Shown here in pieces: positions 41,046 to 50,554 of a stretch of 64,000 nt of DNA. The notes below the pieces were generated by a model. That model was not told the DNA's origin and made no database searches. It saw nothing but the letters and a program-made list of their open reading frames with translations. This DNA comes from Saprospiraceae bacterium (GTDB lineage Bacteria > Bacteroidota > Bacteroidia > Chitinophagales > Saprospiraceae). The translations under genes were made by a program, and so were the position numbers. Location: NCBI GenBank assembly GCA_016717655.1, contig JADKFC010000001.1:124001-188000 (forward strand), read 5' to 3'. Within the stretch, counting starts at the first letter, position 1; each line of letters begins with the position of its first letter.

Positions 41046-41119
41046 CGCCCCCTCTAGGACTTGAACCTAGGACCTACGGATTAACAGTCCGGCGCTCTAA
41101 CCAACTGAGCTAAGGAGGC
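41046..41119 (-). tRNA. tRNA-Asn (GTT)
   Basis: On the minus strand the 5' acceptor GCCTCCT (from 41119) pairs with AGGGGGC, with one G-T pair; the D arm has TAGCTCAGTTGGTTAGAGC, the anticodon loop has CTGTTAA with anticodon GTT, and the T arm is CTAGG-TTCAAGT-CCTAG. CCA is not encoded. A terminator follows. Confidence 0.96.
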
Positions 41120-41334
41120 TTTGCATTAAAGCGATGCAAATGTAGAAGTTAATTGGAATTTTACAAAATATTCGACACAAAAAATCTCAATTCTTGTATA
41201 AATAATTGGCTGTCAAATTAAAATAAATAACATATTTATATAATTGGTGCAAATTGTCGTTATACGGACAGTTCATGCTTACAACAAAAAAGGCTCTTAC
41301 TTGCTTTATTATCCAGAATGCGAAGTCAATTGAT

Positions 41335-41342
41335 TAACTTTG
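41335..41342 (+). promoter_or_regulatory. -7 box upstream of the PurF-like gene
   Basis: TAACTTTG matches TAnnTTTG 41 bp before the ATG at 41383. A TTTG at the expected -33 distance is not clear. Confidence 0.5.
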
Positions 41343-41382
41343 CGCTTCTTTTCTTCCCAATAGATTTGACGAAGCCTCCAAT

Positions 41383-43274
41383 ATGAGCGACCAGATTAAG
41401 CACGAGTGCGGATTGGCCATGATTCGACTCCTCAAGCCCCTCGAATATTACCATGAAAAATATGGTACAGCACTGTACGGGATCAACAAACTGCAATTGC
41501 TACTTCAAAAGCAACGCAACCGCGGACAAGATGGTGCCGGTGTAGCAACCATCAAGTTTGACATTCCCCCTGGCAACAGGTATATTTCCAGGCACAGATC
41601 CATAGGCAGCTCTTACCTCAAAGATTTGTTCGATTCTATTTATGAAAATTTCAACGATTGCACTCCCGAACAAATGGGTGATGTGGCATGGTTGAAAAAG
41701 AACAAACCCTATATTGGTGAGCTTTTGCTGGGCCACCTCCGATATGGTACCCATGGCGCCAATAACATCGAAACCGTCCACCCTTTTTTGAGACAAAACA
41801 ACTGGATCAGCCGCAATTTGGTGTGCGCCGGCAATTTTAACCTCACCAATATAGACGAACTGTTCAACGAGTTGTTGTCCTTTGGTCAATACCCCAAAGA
41901 AGTGTCTGACACCGTAACGGTGATGGAAAAAATTGGCCATTTTTGGATGATGAGGTACAGCGAATTTTTGACTGGTACAAACACGAAGGTTACTCAAACA
42001 TTGAAATCAATAAGTTCATTGAAAAAGAAATGGACATCAAACGCATTCTCACCCGCTCTAGCAGGAGGTTTGATGGTGGGTATGTGATTGCAGGCCTCAT
42101 CGGCCACGGTGATGCTTTTGTATTAAGAGATCCGGCAGGTATCAGACCCGCATTTTATTATCACGATGATGAAATTTGCGTGGTGGCTTCTGAGCGACCA
42201 GCCCTGCAAACCTGCCTGGACATTCGATACTTTCAGGTAAAAGAGTTGCAGCCGGGCAGTGCCCTGATCATCAAAAAGAACGGTGAGATAACCGAAGAAA
42301 ACATCAAAGAAGTAACAGAAAGAAAGTCTTGCACTTTTGAGCGCATTTATTTTTCAAGGGGCACCGACAGAGACATTTATTTAGAAAGAAAAAACCTGGG
42401 TCGATTGCTGGCTCCCAGAATTCTGGAGGCTGTCAACCACGACTTTGACCACACCATATTTTCATTTATACCCAATACCGCTGAAGTTTCTTTTTTTGGT
42501 TTGATTGAAGGACTCAATGAAGAACTCAATACCATAAAGACGCAACAGATTGCTGCGCTTGAAGACAAAGGAGATAGTGCTGCTGTAGCTCAGATTTTAA
42601 ATCAGCGTGTACGTTCAGAAAAGCTGGCAGTGAAAGATGAAAAATTGCGCACCTTTATTGCTGACGATGGTTCTCGCAATCAATTGGTATCTCACATCTA
42701 CGATGTTACTTATGGTATAGTACAAAATGAAGTAGATACCATCGTGCTGATTGATGACAGTATTGTGAGAGGAACTACCCTGAGAGATTCGATCATCTAC
42801 ATATTATCCAAACTTAGGCCCAAACGCATCATCATTGTGTCTTCAGCGCCCCAAATTAGGTATCCCGATTGTTACGGCATCGACATGAGTAGGATGAGTG
42901 AATTCATCGCATTTAAAGCGACCATTGACCTGTTGCAGGAAAGCGGACAACAGTCGCTCATAGACGAGGTGTACAAGCTGTGCAAAGAAGAAGAGTTGAA
43001 GCCATTGGAAAAAATGGTCAACCATGTCAAAAAGATATACGAGCCATTTACCGATGAAGAAATTTCGGCCCGCATTGCCAAATTGGTAACCGCAGATGGT
43101 ATCTTACCCCAGGTAGACGTCATCTTCCAGACGGTAGACAGCTTGCACGTAGCGTGCCCCAATGACAAAGGCGACTGGTACTTTACAGGAGATTATCCGA
43201 CCCTGGGCGGGGTTAGGGTGGTGAACAGGGCATTTATCAATTATATAGAAGACGTAAAAGAAAGGTCGTACTAA
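41383..43274 (+). CDS. purF: Amidophosphoribosyltransferase-family protein (PurF-like), frame broken at 41940-41944
   Basis: Two overlapping frames form one gene of about 630 residues. The N-terminal class II glutamine amidotransferase domain starts with a short propeptide and Cys9 (HECGLAMI), with KQRNRGQDGAGVA and LGHLRYGTHG behind it. After the join come IAGLIGHGDAFVLRDPAGIRPAFYY and, in the phosphoribosyltransferase domain, the PRPP-binding motif VLIDDSIVRGTTL. Adding one T to 41940-41944 joins them as IGHFLDDEVQRIF. PurF makes phosphoribosylamine from PRPP and glutamine, the first step of purine synthesis. At 630 residues this is longer than a standard PurF (around 470-510), so it may be the larger Bacteroidota paralogue and not the housekeeping copy. 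Confidence 0.85.
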
Positions 43275-43275
43275 A

Positions 43276-43893
43276 ATGGCCTGGTGGTCAAAATTATTTT
43301 CGACAACTACTTATACCAATGATCCCATGAAATATTTGATTGCAGGCTTAGGCAATGTTGGAGCTGAATATGAACATACGAGACACAACATTGGTTTCGA
43401 CATAGTAGATCATCTGGCAAAGAGCAATGGTGCAATGTGGAAGCTGGACAGCCAGGCCTATGTAACTGAAATAAAACACAAGGGCAGAACTCTGGTGCTG
43501 ATCAAGCCCACCACGTACATGAACCTCAGTGGCAAAGCCATCCATTACTGGATGCAAAAGCACAAAATCCCAAAAGAGAACTTGTTGGTAGTAGTAGATG
43601 ATCTGAACCTTGAGTTTGGACTTTTGCGCATGAGAGATACCGGCAGTGACGGGGGCCACAACGGTTTAAAAAACATTCAACAGGTCTTGGGCGGGGTAGA
43701 TTATCCACGTCTGAGAATCGGAATTGGAAATAAATTTCATAAAAATCAGCAGGTTGATTTCGTATTAGGCAAATGGAATGCAGATGAAAAAGACCTATTG
43801 AAAACCACCATTGAAAAGGCTGCCAATGCTTGTCTTAGTTTTGCAGCCATAGGACTAAAATTTACCATGAATCAATTCAACGGTAAGGGGTAA
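43276..43893 (+). CDS. pth: Peptidyl-tRNA hydrolase
   Basis: The family core begins MKYLIAGLGNVGAEYEHTRHNIGF, with catalytic His in TRHNIGF, Asn in GLGN, and VDDLNLEFG with the conserved Asp. RDTGSDGGHNGLKNI is the other signature. The longest frame starts at 43276, one base after the PurF-like gene stop, and adds 17 residues before the usual start at 43327; such extensions occur in relatives. The enzyme releases tRNA from prematurely ended peptidyl-tRNA. Probably co-transcribed with the gene upstream. Confidence 0.95.
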   Translation: MAWWSKLFSTTTYTNDPMKYLIAGLGNVGAEYEHTRHNIGFDIVDHLAKSNGAMWKLDSQAYVTEIKHKGRTLVLIKPTTYMNLSGKAIHYWMQKHKIPKENLLVVVDDLNLEFGLLRMRDTGSDGGHNGLKNIQQVLGGVDYPRLRIGIGNKFHKNQQVDFVLGKWNADEKDLLKTTIEKAANACLSFAAIGLKFTMNQFNGKG

Positions 43894-43953
43894 AAAGTGC
43901 TGGCAACCATTGCCGGTTGAAAAAGACAAGAAAGATTTAAAGTTAAACGGGCT

Positions 43954-44412
43954 CTACTTTTTGTAATTGCTTTCGTACATAGCAATCCATTGCTGTGGGC
44001 TCATTTTAGAAACCAGTTCACCGATCAGGTCAAAAGGAATTTTAGCCGGATTTTTAAAACGGATACAGCTCTTGCCCATATCCAGTTTTCCGATGTTTAG
44101 TTCTGCGTAGGCATTTGTAAACCAATCGTGCAACTTGGGGTCGGCATAGATGCCCATGTGGTAAATGGCAATAAAATTTTTCTGCGAGGCAATGGCCAGA
44201 AAAGGCAGGGGCAACTTGGGGTCGCAGTGGTATCCTGCTGGGTACAATTTATGAGGCACTACATAGCCAAGCATGCCATAATTCATTTCTTCTGAAAACC
44301 CTTTTGGCAGATTTTTTTTAATGATTTTCTGAAGCTGTAGCATGGCTGCTATTCTATCTTCAGGAAGTTCATTTAAGTATTCTTCAACAGTAGTCGCTTT
44401 GGATTGCATCAC
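43954..44412 (-). CDS. DUF1801 domain protein
   Basis: A 152-residue cytoplasmic protein. TVEEYLNELPEDRIAAMLQL, PKGFSEEMNYGMLGYVVP, FIAIYHMGIYA and GKSCIRFKNPAKIPFDLIGELV match DUF1801 (YdhG-like), a small alpha/beta family of unknown biochemical role. Start at ATG 44412, or one codon downstream (second Met). It is convergent with pth. Confidence 0.85.
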   Translation of the reverse strand: MMQSKATTVEEYLNELPEDRIAAMLQLQKIIKKNLPKGFSEEMNYGMLGYVVPHKLYPAGYHCDPKLPLPFLAIASQKNFIAIYHMGIYADPKLHDWFTNAYAELNIGKLDMGKSCIRFKNPAKIPFDLIGELVSKMSPQQWIAMYESNYKK

Positions 44413-44511
44413 TTTTATTTAAGATTCCAATATTTAGGCAAATGCGGTCCGGACCCTTCCGGCCATAAATTGAGACCAAGGTAAAAAAAGATCAGAAGTC
44501 GTCAAAGTAAA

Positions 44512-44548
44512 ATAAAAAGGGACGAGCTGTTGAAAGCATCGTCCCTTT
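44512..44548 (-). terminator. Terminator of tRNA-Cys
   Basis: AAAGGGACGA (44516-44525) pairs with TCGTCCCTTT (44539-44548). On the minus strand it is followed by TTTTTATTTT. It begins one base after the tRNA 3' end. Confidence 0.85.
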
Positions 44549-44549
44549 G

Positions 44550-44620
44550 AGGTCTCGAGCGGATTCGAACCGCTGTGGAAGGTTTTGCAGACCTCTGCCT
44601 AGCCACTCGGCCACGAGACC
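44550..44620 (-). tRNA. tRNA-Cys (GCA)
   Basis: Minus strand: the acceptor GGTCTCG pairs with CGAGACC; the D-arm sequence is GCCGAGTGGCTAGGC; the anticodon loop is CTGCAAA with GCA; the T arm is GCGG-TTCGAAT-CCGC. The length is 71 nt and CCA is not encoded. Confidence 0.96.
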
Positions 44621-44921
44621 CGAGCTAAATGGAAGGCAAAGATAATAAAAAAATGAAATACGAAAGAAAGAAGGGTGATTTCCAAAATAATTTCTCACTG
44701 GCTTCTGGGCCAAATATGTTAAATAACCTGCTGATTTTTAAATAATTAATAATTAAATATACCATAATAAAAATAGGTGCGTTTTGATCTTACTTTCTTA
44801 TTATTTGTTTTTTTGCACAAAAATTGAAATATGTTACATGTGCCCACGACATATTCTACATCTTTATTGTGTCAGGTGTTGAAAAATGAAATAATTTGAA
44901 AAAATAATTACAAATCCCATT
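44621..44921. other. Gene-free AT-rich region
   Basis: About 300 bp between tRNA-Cys and the next plus-strand gene. It should hold both promoters, but no convincing TTTG/TAnnTTTG pair is seen. No repeat and no credible ORF. Confidence 0.5.
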
Positions 44922-44927
44922 TTGAGT

Positions 44928-46057
44928 ATGAACATTAAAACCAACATTTTCATTTTTTTGGTTTCGGCCGGAGTGGATCGCGGGATGGCACAAATAGTAC
45001 CTCGTGGTTGGAAAAATGAAATGAAGGAAAACTCCGGCAACCCAGCCCTGATCAGAAAGTACACAGCCGGACTGGCATTTGATACTCAGGTAGCCCTAGA
45101 TTTGGATGGCTACTACCGGGTAACAGCCAGGATGTTGGACAGTCTCGCAGGTGTTCTTAATTCTGATCTGGAAAGGAAGTATCAATTGTCTATCACAGAG
45201 ATCCTGAGTCAATGGCCCGACACAGAAGACGGCCTGCCATTGTGGAAAGAAGACACCTTTATGGACATAGACAGTGAATATAAAATCGGTTTGGAAGCGG
45301 TATCGACCTTAAAAAAGATGGCTGATAAAATGTGGTACAAGGAGAGAACCCGCAACAAATTTTGTTTTTTTCCTGTAAGGTGTGCCACAGACGCCATAGA
45401 ACATCAACACAGCTCCGAAACAGAGGGGCATGGTGGAAGTTTGAAAAACATGAAACTTGGCATCCAATCTGAAGTAAGCCAGTATGCATTGTACACCGAT
45501 GTTTACAGTGATTTTTTGGCCCGGTTTCAGTCGGACTGGGAGCTCTGGTAGGTTTGGGTGGTGACCAGGAGGATGACAACGACAGTTTCAGTCAGTCAGC
45601 CTCCAATCCTGCAGCCATTAGCAGATTGGTGGCAGGTGGTGGTAATGTGGTACTGCATATGACCTATCCTTTGGCTTATTGGAGCAGGCCAGCGCAAAAA
45701 CTGGATTTTAGGATGAAAGTTCACCCCCGGATCGGGGTTGACCTGCCCACATTGGGCAACAAAAGTTCAAGTTATGCCATGAACCTGGATTTGGGTCTGT
45801 ATAGCACACTGACTTATACAGGATTGAATGACAACATAGGATTGATTGCTGAGATCAAAGTGGCAGGAATAACGGGCAATGATGTATTTTTTAATCAACT
45901 ATCCCTGCCGGATCACCATATGTTTAACCTCAACCAGGTCAGCCTGGGTCTGAAACTGGGTAAGTCATTCCAGATTACATGGATCAGGTATTGGAGCAAT
46001 CTGGTGAAAGACAATGCCTTACCTTCTCTTTTATCTTTTTCTATGTCTATAGACTAA
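44928..46057 (+). CDS. Predicted envelope protein, frame broken at 45512-45517
   Basis: The first frame starts MNIKTNIFIFLVSAGVDRGMAQ, a signal-peptide-like N-terminus (ATG 44928; a TTG two codons upstream is less likely). It stops soon after VYSDF. The second frame is restored by adding one T to 45512-45517, giving DFFGPVSVGLGALVGLGG and then GDQEDDNDSFSQSASNP, for about 376 residues. The second half alternates hydrophobic and polar residues (YAMNLDLGLYSTLTYTGL, FNLNQVSLGLKLGKSFQ), suggesting outer-membrane beta strands. No family recognised. Confidence 0.6.
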
Positions 46058-46397
46058 GAGCACGCTTCTTGTGTTGCCATTGGATGCAACGATTGATTCA
46101 ATAGATCTCTATGATCAAACAGTGCATTCAATGGCATTTCATTACATCCAATTTTTGATTATACCTCGTATATAGATTGTATAGGTAGAAAGTCATGCTT
46201 TCTTTAAGCGGCATTGACGGCTCTGACCCTGTTTGGATTTTGATATAGCAAAAGAAAAATAGACATAACCATTTTTGTTTATTTGAGTTGTGATTTTTGA
46301 CAGCGCACTCCGAAGGGAAGGCGCTGTCTTCTTTTGGACCCATGCCACAAGAAAGCAGGATCGATGGTATATGTGATTATTTCTTTAAATTTCCAGG
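46058..46397. other. Intergenic region with a hairpin
   Basis: 340 bp between convergent genes. It contains the terminator at 46299-46335 and several short repeats of the CATTGGATGCAA / CATTCAATGGCA kind at 46077-46150, but no credible gene. Confidence 0.5.
46299..46335 (+). terminator. Rho-independent terminator
   Basis: GACAGCGC (46299-46306) pairs with GCGCTGTC (46321-46328), followed by TTCTTTT on the plus strand. Confidence 0.7.
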
Positions 46398-47159
46398 TCA
46401 GGAGACCTTAAAAGTTCCAATCAATCTGGCCAGGGTAGGAGAGGTTACACCGCCTGCTTTTTCAATGGTAATGGCATAATTGACGGTGTTGTTTTCAAAG
46501 GCCACTTCAGTAAAGGTTTGAGAGCCGTCAAAAACATCCATAGGAATGGGGTTCTGGCCTTCTTTTAGAGACCAAAGCTGGTACGCTTGCCCTTCTTGTA
46601 GCGGGGGCAGCTGATTGAGTTGCAGGTAATTTTTACCGGTTTGTGGATTGGTGTGCAGGTAAATGTGGGTATTAGCATAGCCAGTAGTAGCAGTAATGGC
46701 TACGATTTGGTTGCCGGGATGCCTTAGATCATTTAAGCTGGCAAACAAATTTTGATTTTGTCTGTCAATAGAATCGCAAGCCGCGACTTTAGATTTCAGG
46801 CGTTGAATTTCATTTTTTTGGTGCTTGTTGTTCACAAAAAACAAAACAAAGCCTGAAATGGCAGCGGCAAACAAGGCCATGTTGAGCCAGGCCATACCTT
46901 TATTGTTATTTTCCGGTAATTTTTGGGCTGGTATTTGATCGCGGACAGATGACAGCACTTTTTGTTTCAGGTCATCGGGAGCTGCAATGGCATTGATGAG
47001 TGCGTAATCTTCCAGTGCTTTTTGAATGGCCAACAATTCCTCCTTGGCTTCCGGGTATTTTTGCAGGATAGCTTCAACCTCTTTCTGCTCGTCTTCCGAA
47101 AGATGACCGGTAGCATAAAGCTCCAGGATACCCGATGATATGTAGGTTTTTATATCCAA
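46398..47159 (-). CDS. Anti-sigma factor (RskA-like)
   Basis: A 253-residue protein. The cytoplasmic N-terminal part (SSGILELYATGHLSEDEQKEVEAI) is the sigma-binding region of RskA-type anti-sigma factors; a single membrane helix lies near 88-108 (WLNMALFAAAISGFVLFFV); then a coiled-coil stretch (NEIQRLKSKVAACDSIDRQN) and a C-terminal beta-rich RskA domain (GQAYQLWSLKEGQNPIPMDVF). It starts one base after the stop of the ECF sigma gene, so the two form a regulator pair in which this protein holds the sigma factor inactive at the membrane. Confidence 0.92.
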   Translation of the reverse strand: MDIKTYISSGILELYATGHLSEDEQKEVEAILQKYPEAKEELLAIQKALEDYALINAIAAPDDLKQKVLSSVRDQIPAQKLPENNNKGMAWLNMALFAAAISGFVLFFVNNKHQKNEIQRLKSKVAACDSIDRQNQNLFASLNDLRHPGNQIVAITATTGYANTHIYLHTNPQTGKNYLQLNQLPPLQEGQAYQLWSLKEGQNPIPMDVFDGSQTFTEVAFENNTVNYAITIEKAGGVTSPTLARLIGTFKVS

Positions 47160-47160
47160 G

Positions 47161-47721
47161 TTACAAGGCTGCTGTTAAAAAATACAATAGATGTTTTTCG
47201 TGTTTAAGCATGGCTCTCAGCATCTGGATGCCCTCTCTTAGCCTGGTTTTGACGGTGCCAAGGGGCATAGACAAAGCGTCTGCAATTTCTTGCTGACTAT
47301 AGCCTTCCAAAAACATCTTATCCAATAGAATTTTATGTTTGTCGGGAAGGTTTTTTATCAAGGCCTCCACATCCACTCCTTTGATCCGGGGTGAGTGGTT
47401 GAGTCCGAAGTCAGAAGCAGAAAAAGACAGTTGTTCTTTTTCACGCTGAAAAGATTTGAGCCTGAAAGTATCGATGGCTGCATTTTTGGCAATGCCGGCG
47501 AGCCAGGTAAACAAGGTTGCCCTACCTTCGTCAAAACTGTCAATGTTGTTCCACGCTTTTAAAAAAGTAGTTTGTACTACCTCTTCACTTTCTTCTTTTT
47601 TTCTAAGAATTCTGAAAGCCATGCCATAGATGGCATCACCATACGCATCGTAGAGCAAAGAGAGACCCTGCTCATTTTTTTGCCTGATCATGGCTACAAC
47701 ACCGCTGGTATCTGGTTTCAA
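47161..47721 (-). CDS. ECF-type RNA polymerase sigma factor
   Basis: A 186-residue sigma-70 family protein without region 1 or 3. Region 2: LYDAYGDAIYGMAFRILRKK and VVQTTFLKAWNNIDSF. Region 4: LPDKHKILLDKMFLEGYSQQ and ALSMPLGTVKTRLREG. Partner of the RskA-like protein encoded immediately downstream. The divergent TonB-dependent receptor gene (205 bp between starts) is a possible target, though no ECF promoter motif could be recognised by eye. Confidence 0.95.
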   Translation of the reverse strand: MKPDTSGVVAMIRQKNEQGLSLLYDAYGDAIYGMAFRILRKKEESEEVVQTTFLKAWNNIDSFDEGRATLFTWLAGIAKNAAIDTFRLKSFQREKEQLSFSASDFGLNHSPRIKGVDVEALIKNLPDKHKILLDKMFLEGYSQQEIADALSMPLGTVKTRLREGIQMLRAMLKHEKHLLYFLTAAL

Positions 47722-47925
47722 ATTTAGAAAGTGGGTAAGTAAAAAAGCATTAACAAAGCTATGAAATTAAAGTTTATTATTTTTTGGTGCATTTTATGAC
47801 AACCATCTTAAATACGAGGAAGGATGCCCGGTTGGATTTTGAATTACCTCAATTTTTTTATAATTCGTAACTTGCACAGCCTTTCACTTTTTTGTTATTA
47901 TTTTTTTTAATCTTAAAATAGAGAG

Positions 47926-50142
47926 ATGAAATATCTGTTTCTTTTAGTGCTGATATTCAGCTGTAATTTTTGTTCAGGTCAAATCATATCCGGCAAAGTG
48001 AGTGATGTAAGTGGCAAGGGATTGTCGGGGGTGGTGGTCACCCTGGGTACCAGTGACAGGCATGCACATACCGATGACAATGGCAATTTTTGGATGGATG
48101 GCTGTAAGGCAGGTGACACCTTAAATTTTTATCAAATGGTCTATGAATGTGAGCCCTACATCCTGACGTCATTGGCTGAGCCCCTCAAAATTACCATGAC
48201 CGATAGAAATTTTATACTGGATAAAGTAGAAATCCACCAGAGCAAAGAAGTAGCAGCCCTGGTCAGTAAAATTGATCTGGTTCACCAACCAGTACAACAC
48301 GCACAGGAATTGATGCGATTGGTACCCGGCTTATTTATCGGACAACACGCCGGCGGAGGTAAGGCTGAGCAAATATTTTTACGGGGCTTTGACATCGATC
48401 ATGGCACCGATATTCATCTGAGCGTTGATGGCATGCCGGTAAACATGGTCTCTCACGCGCATGGTCAGGGCTATGCAGATCTTCACTTTGTGATCCCCGA
48501 AACCCTCAATGATATTTCTTATGGCAAGGGACCCTATGATGTGACCAAGGGCAATTTTGCCACAGCAGGCCACGTGGCCTTCACCACCAAAGAAAAAATC
48601 TCCAATAGTCAGGCAATAATAGAAGCCGGACAGTTTAATACCTTCCGGACCATGGCCATGCTTAAATTGGTAGAAGGAGAAAAAAATGATGCCTACATGG
48701 CCGCAGATTACAACCAGACTAATGGACCGTTTGATAGTCCACAAGCTTTTAAAAGGATCAACTTATTTGGCAAATTCAATCAAAAGCTTGGCAATCTGGA
48801 TAAGCTTACTGTGCAGCTTTCTCATTTTCAAAGCCAGTGGGATGCTTCTGGTCAAATACCACAAAGAGCGGTGGAGGCAGGCTTGATTAGCCGGTTTGGG
48901 GCTATTGATAAAACAGAAGGTGGGCAGACCAATAGAAGCAATTTATCTCTGGTACACACCAAATATTTAAGTCCGAGATCAAGTTTAAGGAGTCAGGTTT
49001 TTTATTCAAAATACAATTTTGAGCTCTTTTCCAATTTTACCTTGTTCCTCCGCGATAGCCTGAATGGAGATCAGATCAAACAAAAAGAGAGTCGAGATAT
49101 CTATGGAGTAGATTTGCAGTTTGTGAGAGACATGTCCTGGGGAAATGCATTGTTGTCATTAAAGGTTTTGGGAGGACTGCGTCATGACAATGTTGTGAAC
49201 AATGAGCTTTCTTACACCTATCAGAGAAAAAATACCCTTGAAACAGTAGCTCTGGGAGATGTTGATGAAAGCAATATCTATGCAGGGGCTCAACTTGGCT
49301 ATGAGTATGGGCATTTTTCAATACAAGGGGGTGTAAGAATGGATAGACTAGAGTTTAATTACAGAGATAAGGTAACTGCTCTCTATTTACTCAACAGTGG
49401 GCAAAAAACGACCATAAGCCCTAAAATCACATTACAATACGATGTAAGTCGAAACATGAAGTGGTACCTGAAAGCAGGCAGGGGATTTCATAGCAATGAC
49501 AGCAGGGTAACCCTTGCCAATCAGGTGAACAATGCCATGCCTGCTGCCACTGGTGCTGATCTCGGAGTGGTGTCGAAAATATTGAAAAAGGTAGTATTTA
49601 CCGGTGCCCTGTGGTATCTCAGCTTAGATCAGGAGTTTGTGTATGTTGGAGATGAGGGTATTATTGAACCCAGTGGAAGAACGGAGCGTAAAGGCATTGA
49701 TCTTGGACTCAGATGGCAACCCCTATCATCTCTTTTTATATACGGTGATTTAAATACCTGTAAGGCAAAAAGTGTAGATGATGAAGAGGGTAGTAATAAT
49801 ATTCCTTTGGCGCCAACTACCACTATGACAGGAGGAATGAGTGCCCAGATTCTTGATCAGCTAAATGTAGGCTTCAGGTTTAGATACATGGGCAATCGGG
49901 CAGCCAATGAAGACTACTCAATTACTGCAAAGGGTTATACAGTGGCTGATGTCAACGTTTTGTATCAGCTTAAAAATCTAAGCTTGGGTATAGATATCAT
50001 CAATGTTTTCAATACGGCTTGGAACGAAACCCAGTTTGCCACAGAAAGCAAATTGAGAGGTGAGGCCAATCCGGTAGAAGAAATACACTTTACCCCGGGC
50101 TATCCGTTTATGGCCAAATTTAAATTGGGTATAAGCTGGTAA
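47926..50142 (+). CDS. TonB-dependent outer-membrane receptor
   Basis: A 738-residue protein. Signal peptide (LFLLVLIFSCNFCSGQ), a carboxypeptidase-regulatory-like domain (about 20-95, ISGKVSDVSGKGLSGVVVTL), a plug domain (about 115-220, with QIFLRGFDIDHGTDIHLSVDG and His-rich VSHAHGQGYADLHF) and a 22-strand-type barrel ending FMAKFKLGISW. It imports a substrate across the outer membrane using energy from TonB-ExbB-ExbD. The His-rich plug hints at a metal or metal-complex ligand, which is only an inference. There is no SusD partner. The ExbD pair at 20633-21560 could serve it. Confidence 0.92.
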   Translation: MKYLFLLVLIFSCNFCSGQIISGKVSDVSGKGLSGVVVTLGTSDRHAHTDDNGNFWMDGCKAGDTLNFYQMVYECEPYILTSLAEPLKITMTDRNFILDKVEIHQSKEVAALVSKIDLVHQPVQHAQELMRLVPGLFIGQHAGGGKAEQIFLRGFDIDHGTDIHLSVDGMPVNMVSHAHGQGYADLHFVIPETLNDISYGKGPYDVTKGNFATAGHVAFTTKEKISNSQAIIEAGQFNTFRTMAMLKLVEGEKNDAYMAADYNQTNGPFDSPQAFKRINLFGKFNQKLGNLDKLTVQLSHFQSQWDASGQIPQRAVEAGLISRFGAIDKTEGGQTNRSNLSLVHTKYLSPRSSLRSQVFYSKYNFELFSNFTLFLRDSLNGDQIKQKESRDIYGVDLQFVRDMSWGNALLSLKVLGGLRHDNVVNNELSYTYQRKNTLETVALGDVDESNIYAGAQLGYEYGHFSIQGGVRMDRLEFNYRDKVTALYLLNSGQKTTISPKITLQYDVSRNMKWYLKAGRGFHSNDSRVTLANQVNNAMPAATGADLGVVSKILKKVVFTGALWYLSLDQEFVYVGDEGIIEPSGRTERKGIDLGLRWQPLSSLFIYGDLNTCKAKSVDDEEGSNNIPLAPTTTMTGGMSAQILDQLNVGFRFRYMGNRAANEDYSITAKGYTVADVNVLYQLKNLSLGIDIINVFNTAWNETQFATESKLRGEANPVEEIHFTPGYPFMAKFKLGISW

Positions 50143-50172
50143 TTTAGCTTGTGTAACATAAGTTCAGCATTT

Positions 50173-50217
50173 CGTAACCTAGGTTACGCAACGAGGATGC
50201 GAGCTAACTTACCTTTG
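50173..50217 (+). promoter_or_regulatory. Palindromic activator site plus -7 box for the rhodanese gene
   Basis: A perfect 16-bp palindrome (50173-50188, containing GTAAC-CTAG-GTTAC) lies before TACCTTTG at 50210-50217. No TTTG occurs at the normal -33 position. With transcription starting 5-7 bp after the -7 box, the palindrome centre sits at about -41 to -44, the class II activator position of Crp/Fnr-type proteins. The same arrangement precedes the OsmC gene. Confidence 0.75.
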
Positions 50218-50231
50218 TAAAAAAAAAGTAA

Positions 50232-50483
50232 ATGGACAACAGTATTGTGATTGATGTAAGGACTCCCGGAGAGTTTATGGGAGGCCATGTAGCAGGAAGT
50301 ATCAACATTCCGCTGAGCGATATTCAGCTTCATGTGGATGAAATAAAGGCAATGCAGGGTAAAGAAATTATCTTGTGCTGCGCCAGTGGCATGAGATCTG
50401 CCCAGGCCACTTCATTTTTGAAAAGTCAGGGAATTGTGTGTACCAATGGTGGTAGTTGGTTGAGTGTGAACGCCTTGGTTTAA
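50232..50483 (+). CDS. Single-domain rhodanese-like sulfurtransferase
   Basis: A short 83-residue rhodanese. IDVRTPGEFMGGHVAGSINIPL is the N-terminal signature and the active-site loop is CCASGMRSAQA with the catalytic Cys in CASGMRS. Such proteins carry sulfane sulfur as a persulfide. No signal peptide, so cytoplasmic. The ATG is 15 bp after the -7 box, giving a very short leader. The gene is monocistronic between its own promoter and the terminator at 50489-50524. Confidence 0.93.
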   Translation: MDNSIVIDVRTPGEFMGGHVAGSINIPLSDIQLHVDEIKAMQGKEIILCCASGMRSAQATSFLKSQGIVCTNGGSWLSVNALV

Positions 50484-50488
50484 AATGT

Positions 50489-50524
50489 AAAGGGCAGGAG
50501 CGATAAAATCCTGCCCTTTTTTTA
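50489..50524 (+). terminator. Rho-independent terminator of the rhodanese gene
   Basis: AAAGGGCAGGA (50489-50499) pairs with TCCTGCCCTTT (50509-50519), and the T run continues to 50523. Confidence 0.9.
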
Positions 50525-50554
50525 TAAAACTTCCATTTTTTGCACCCGGAAACT

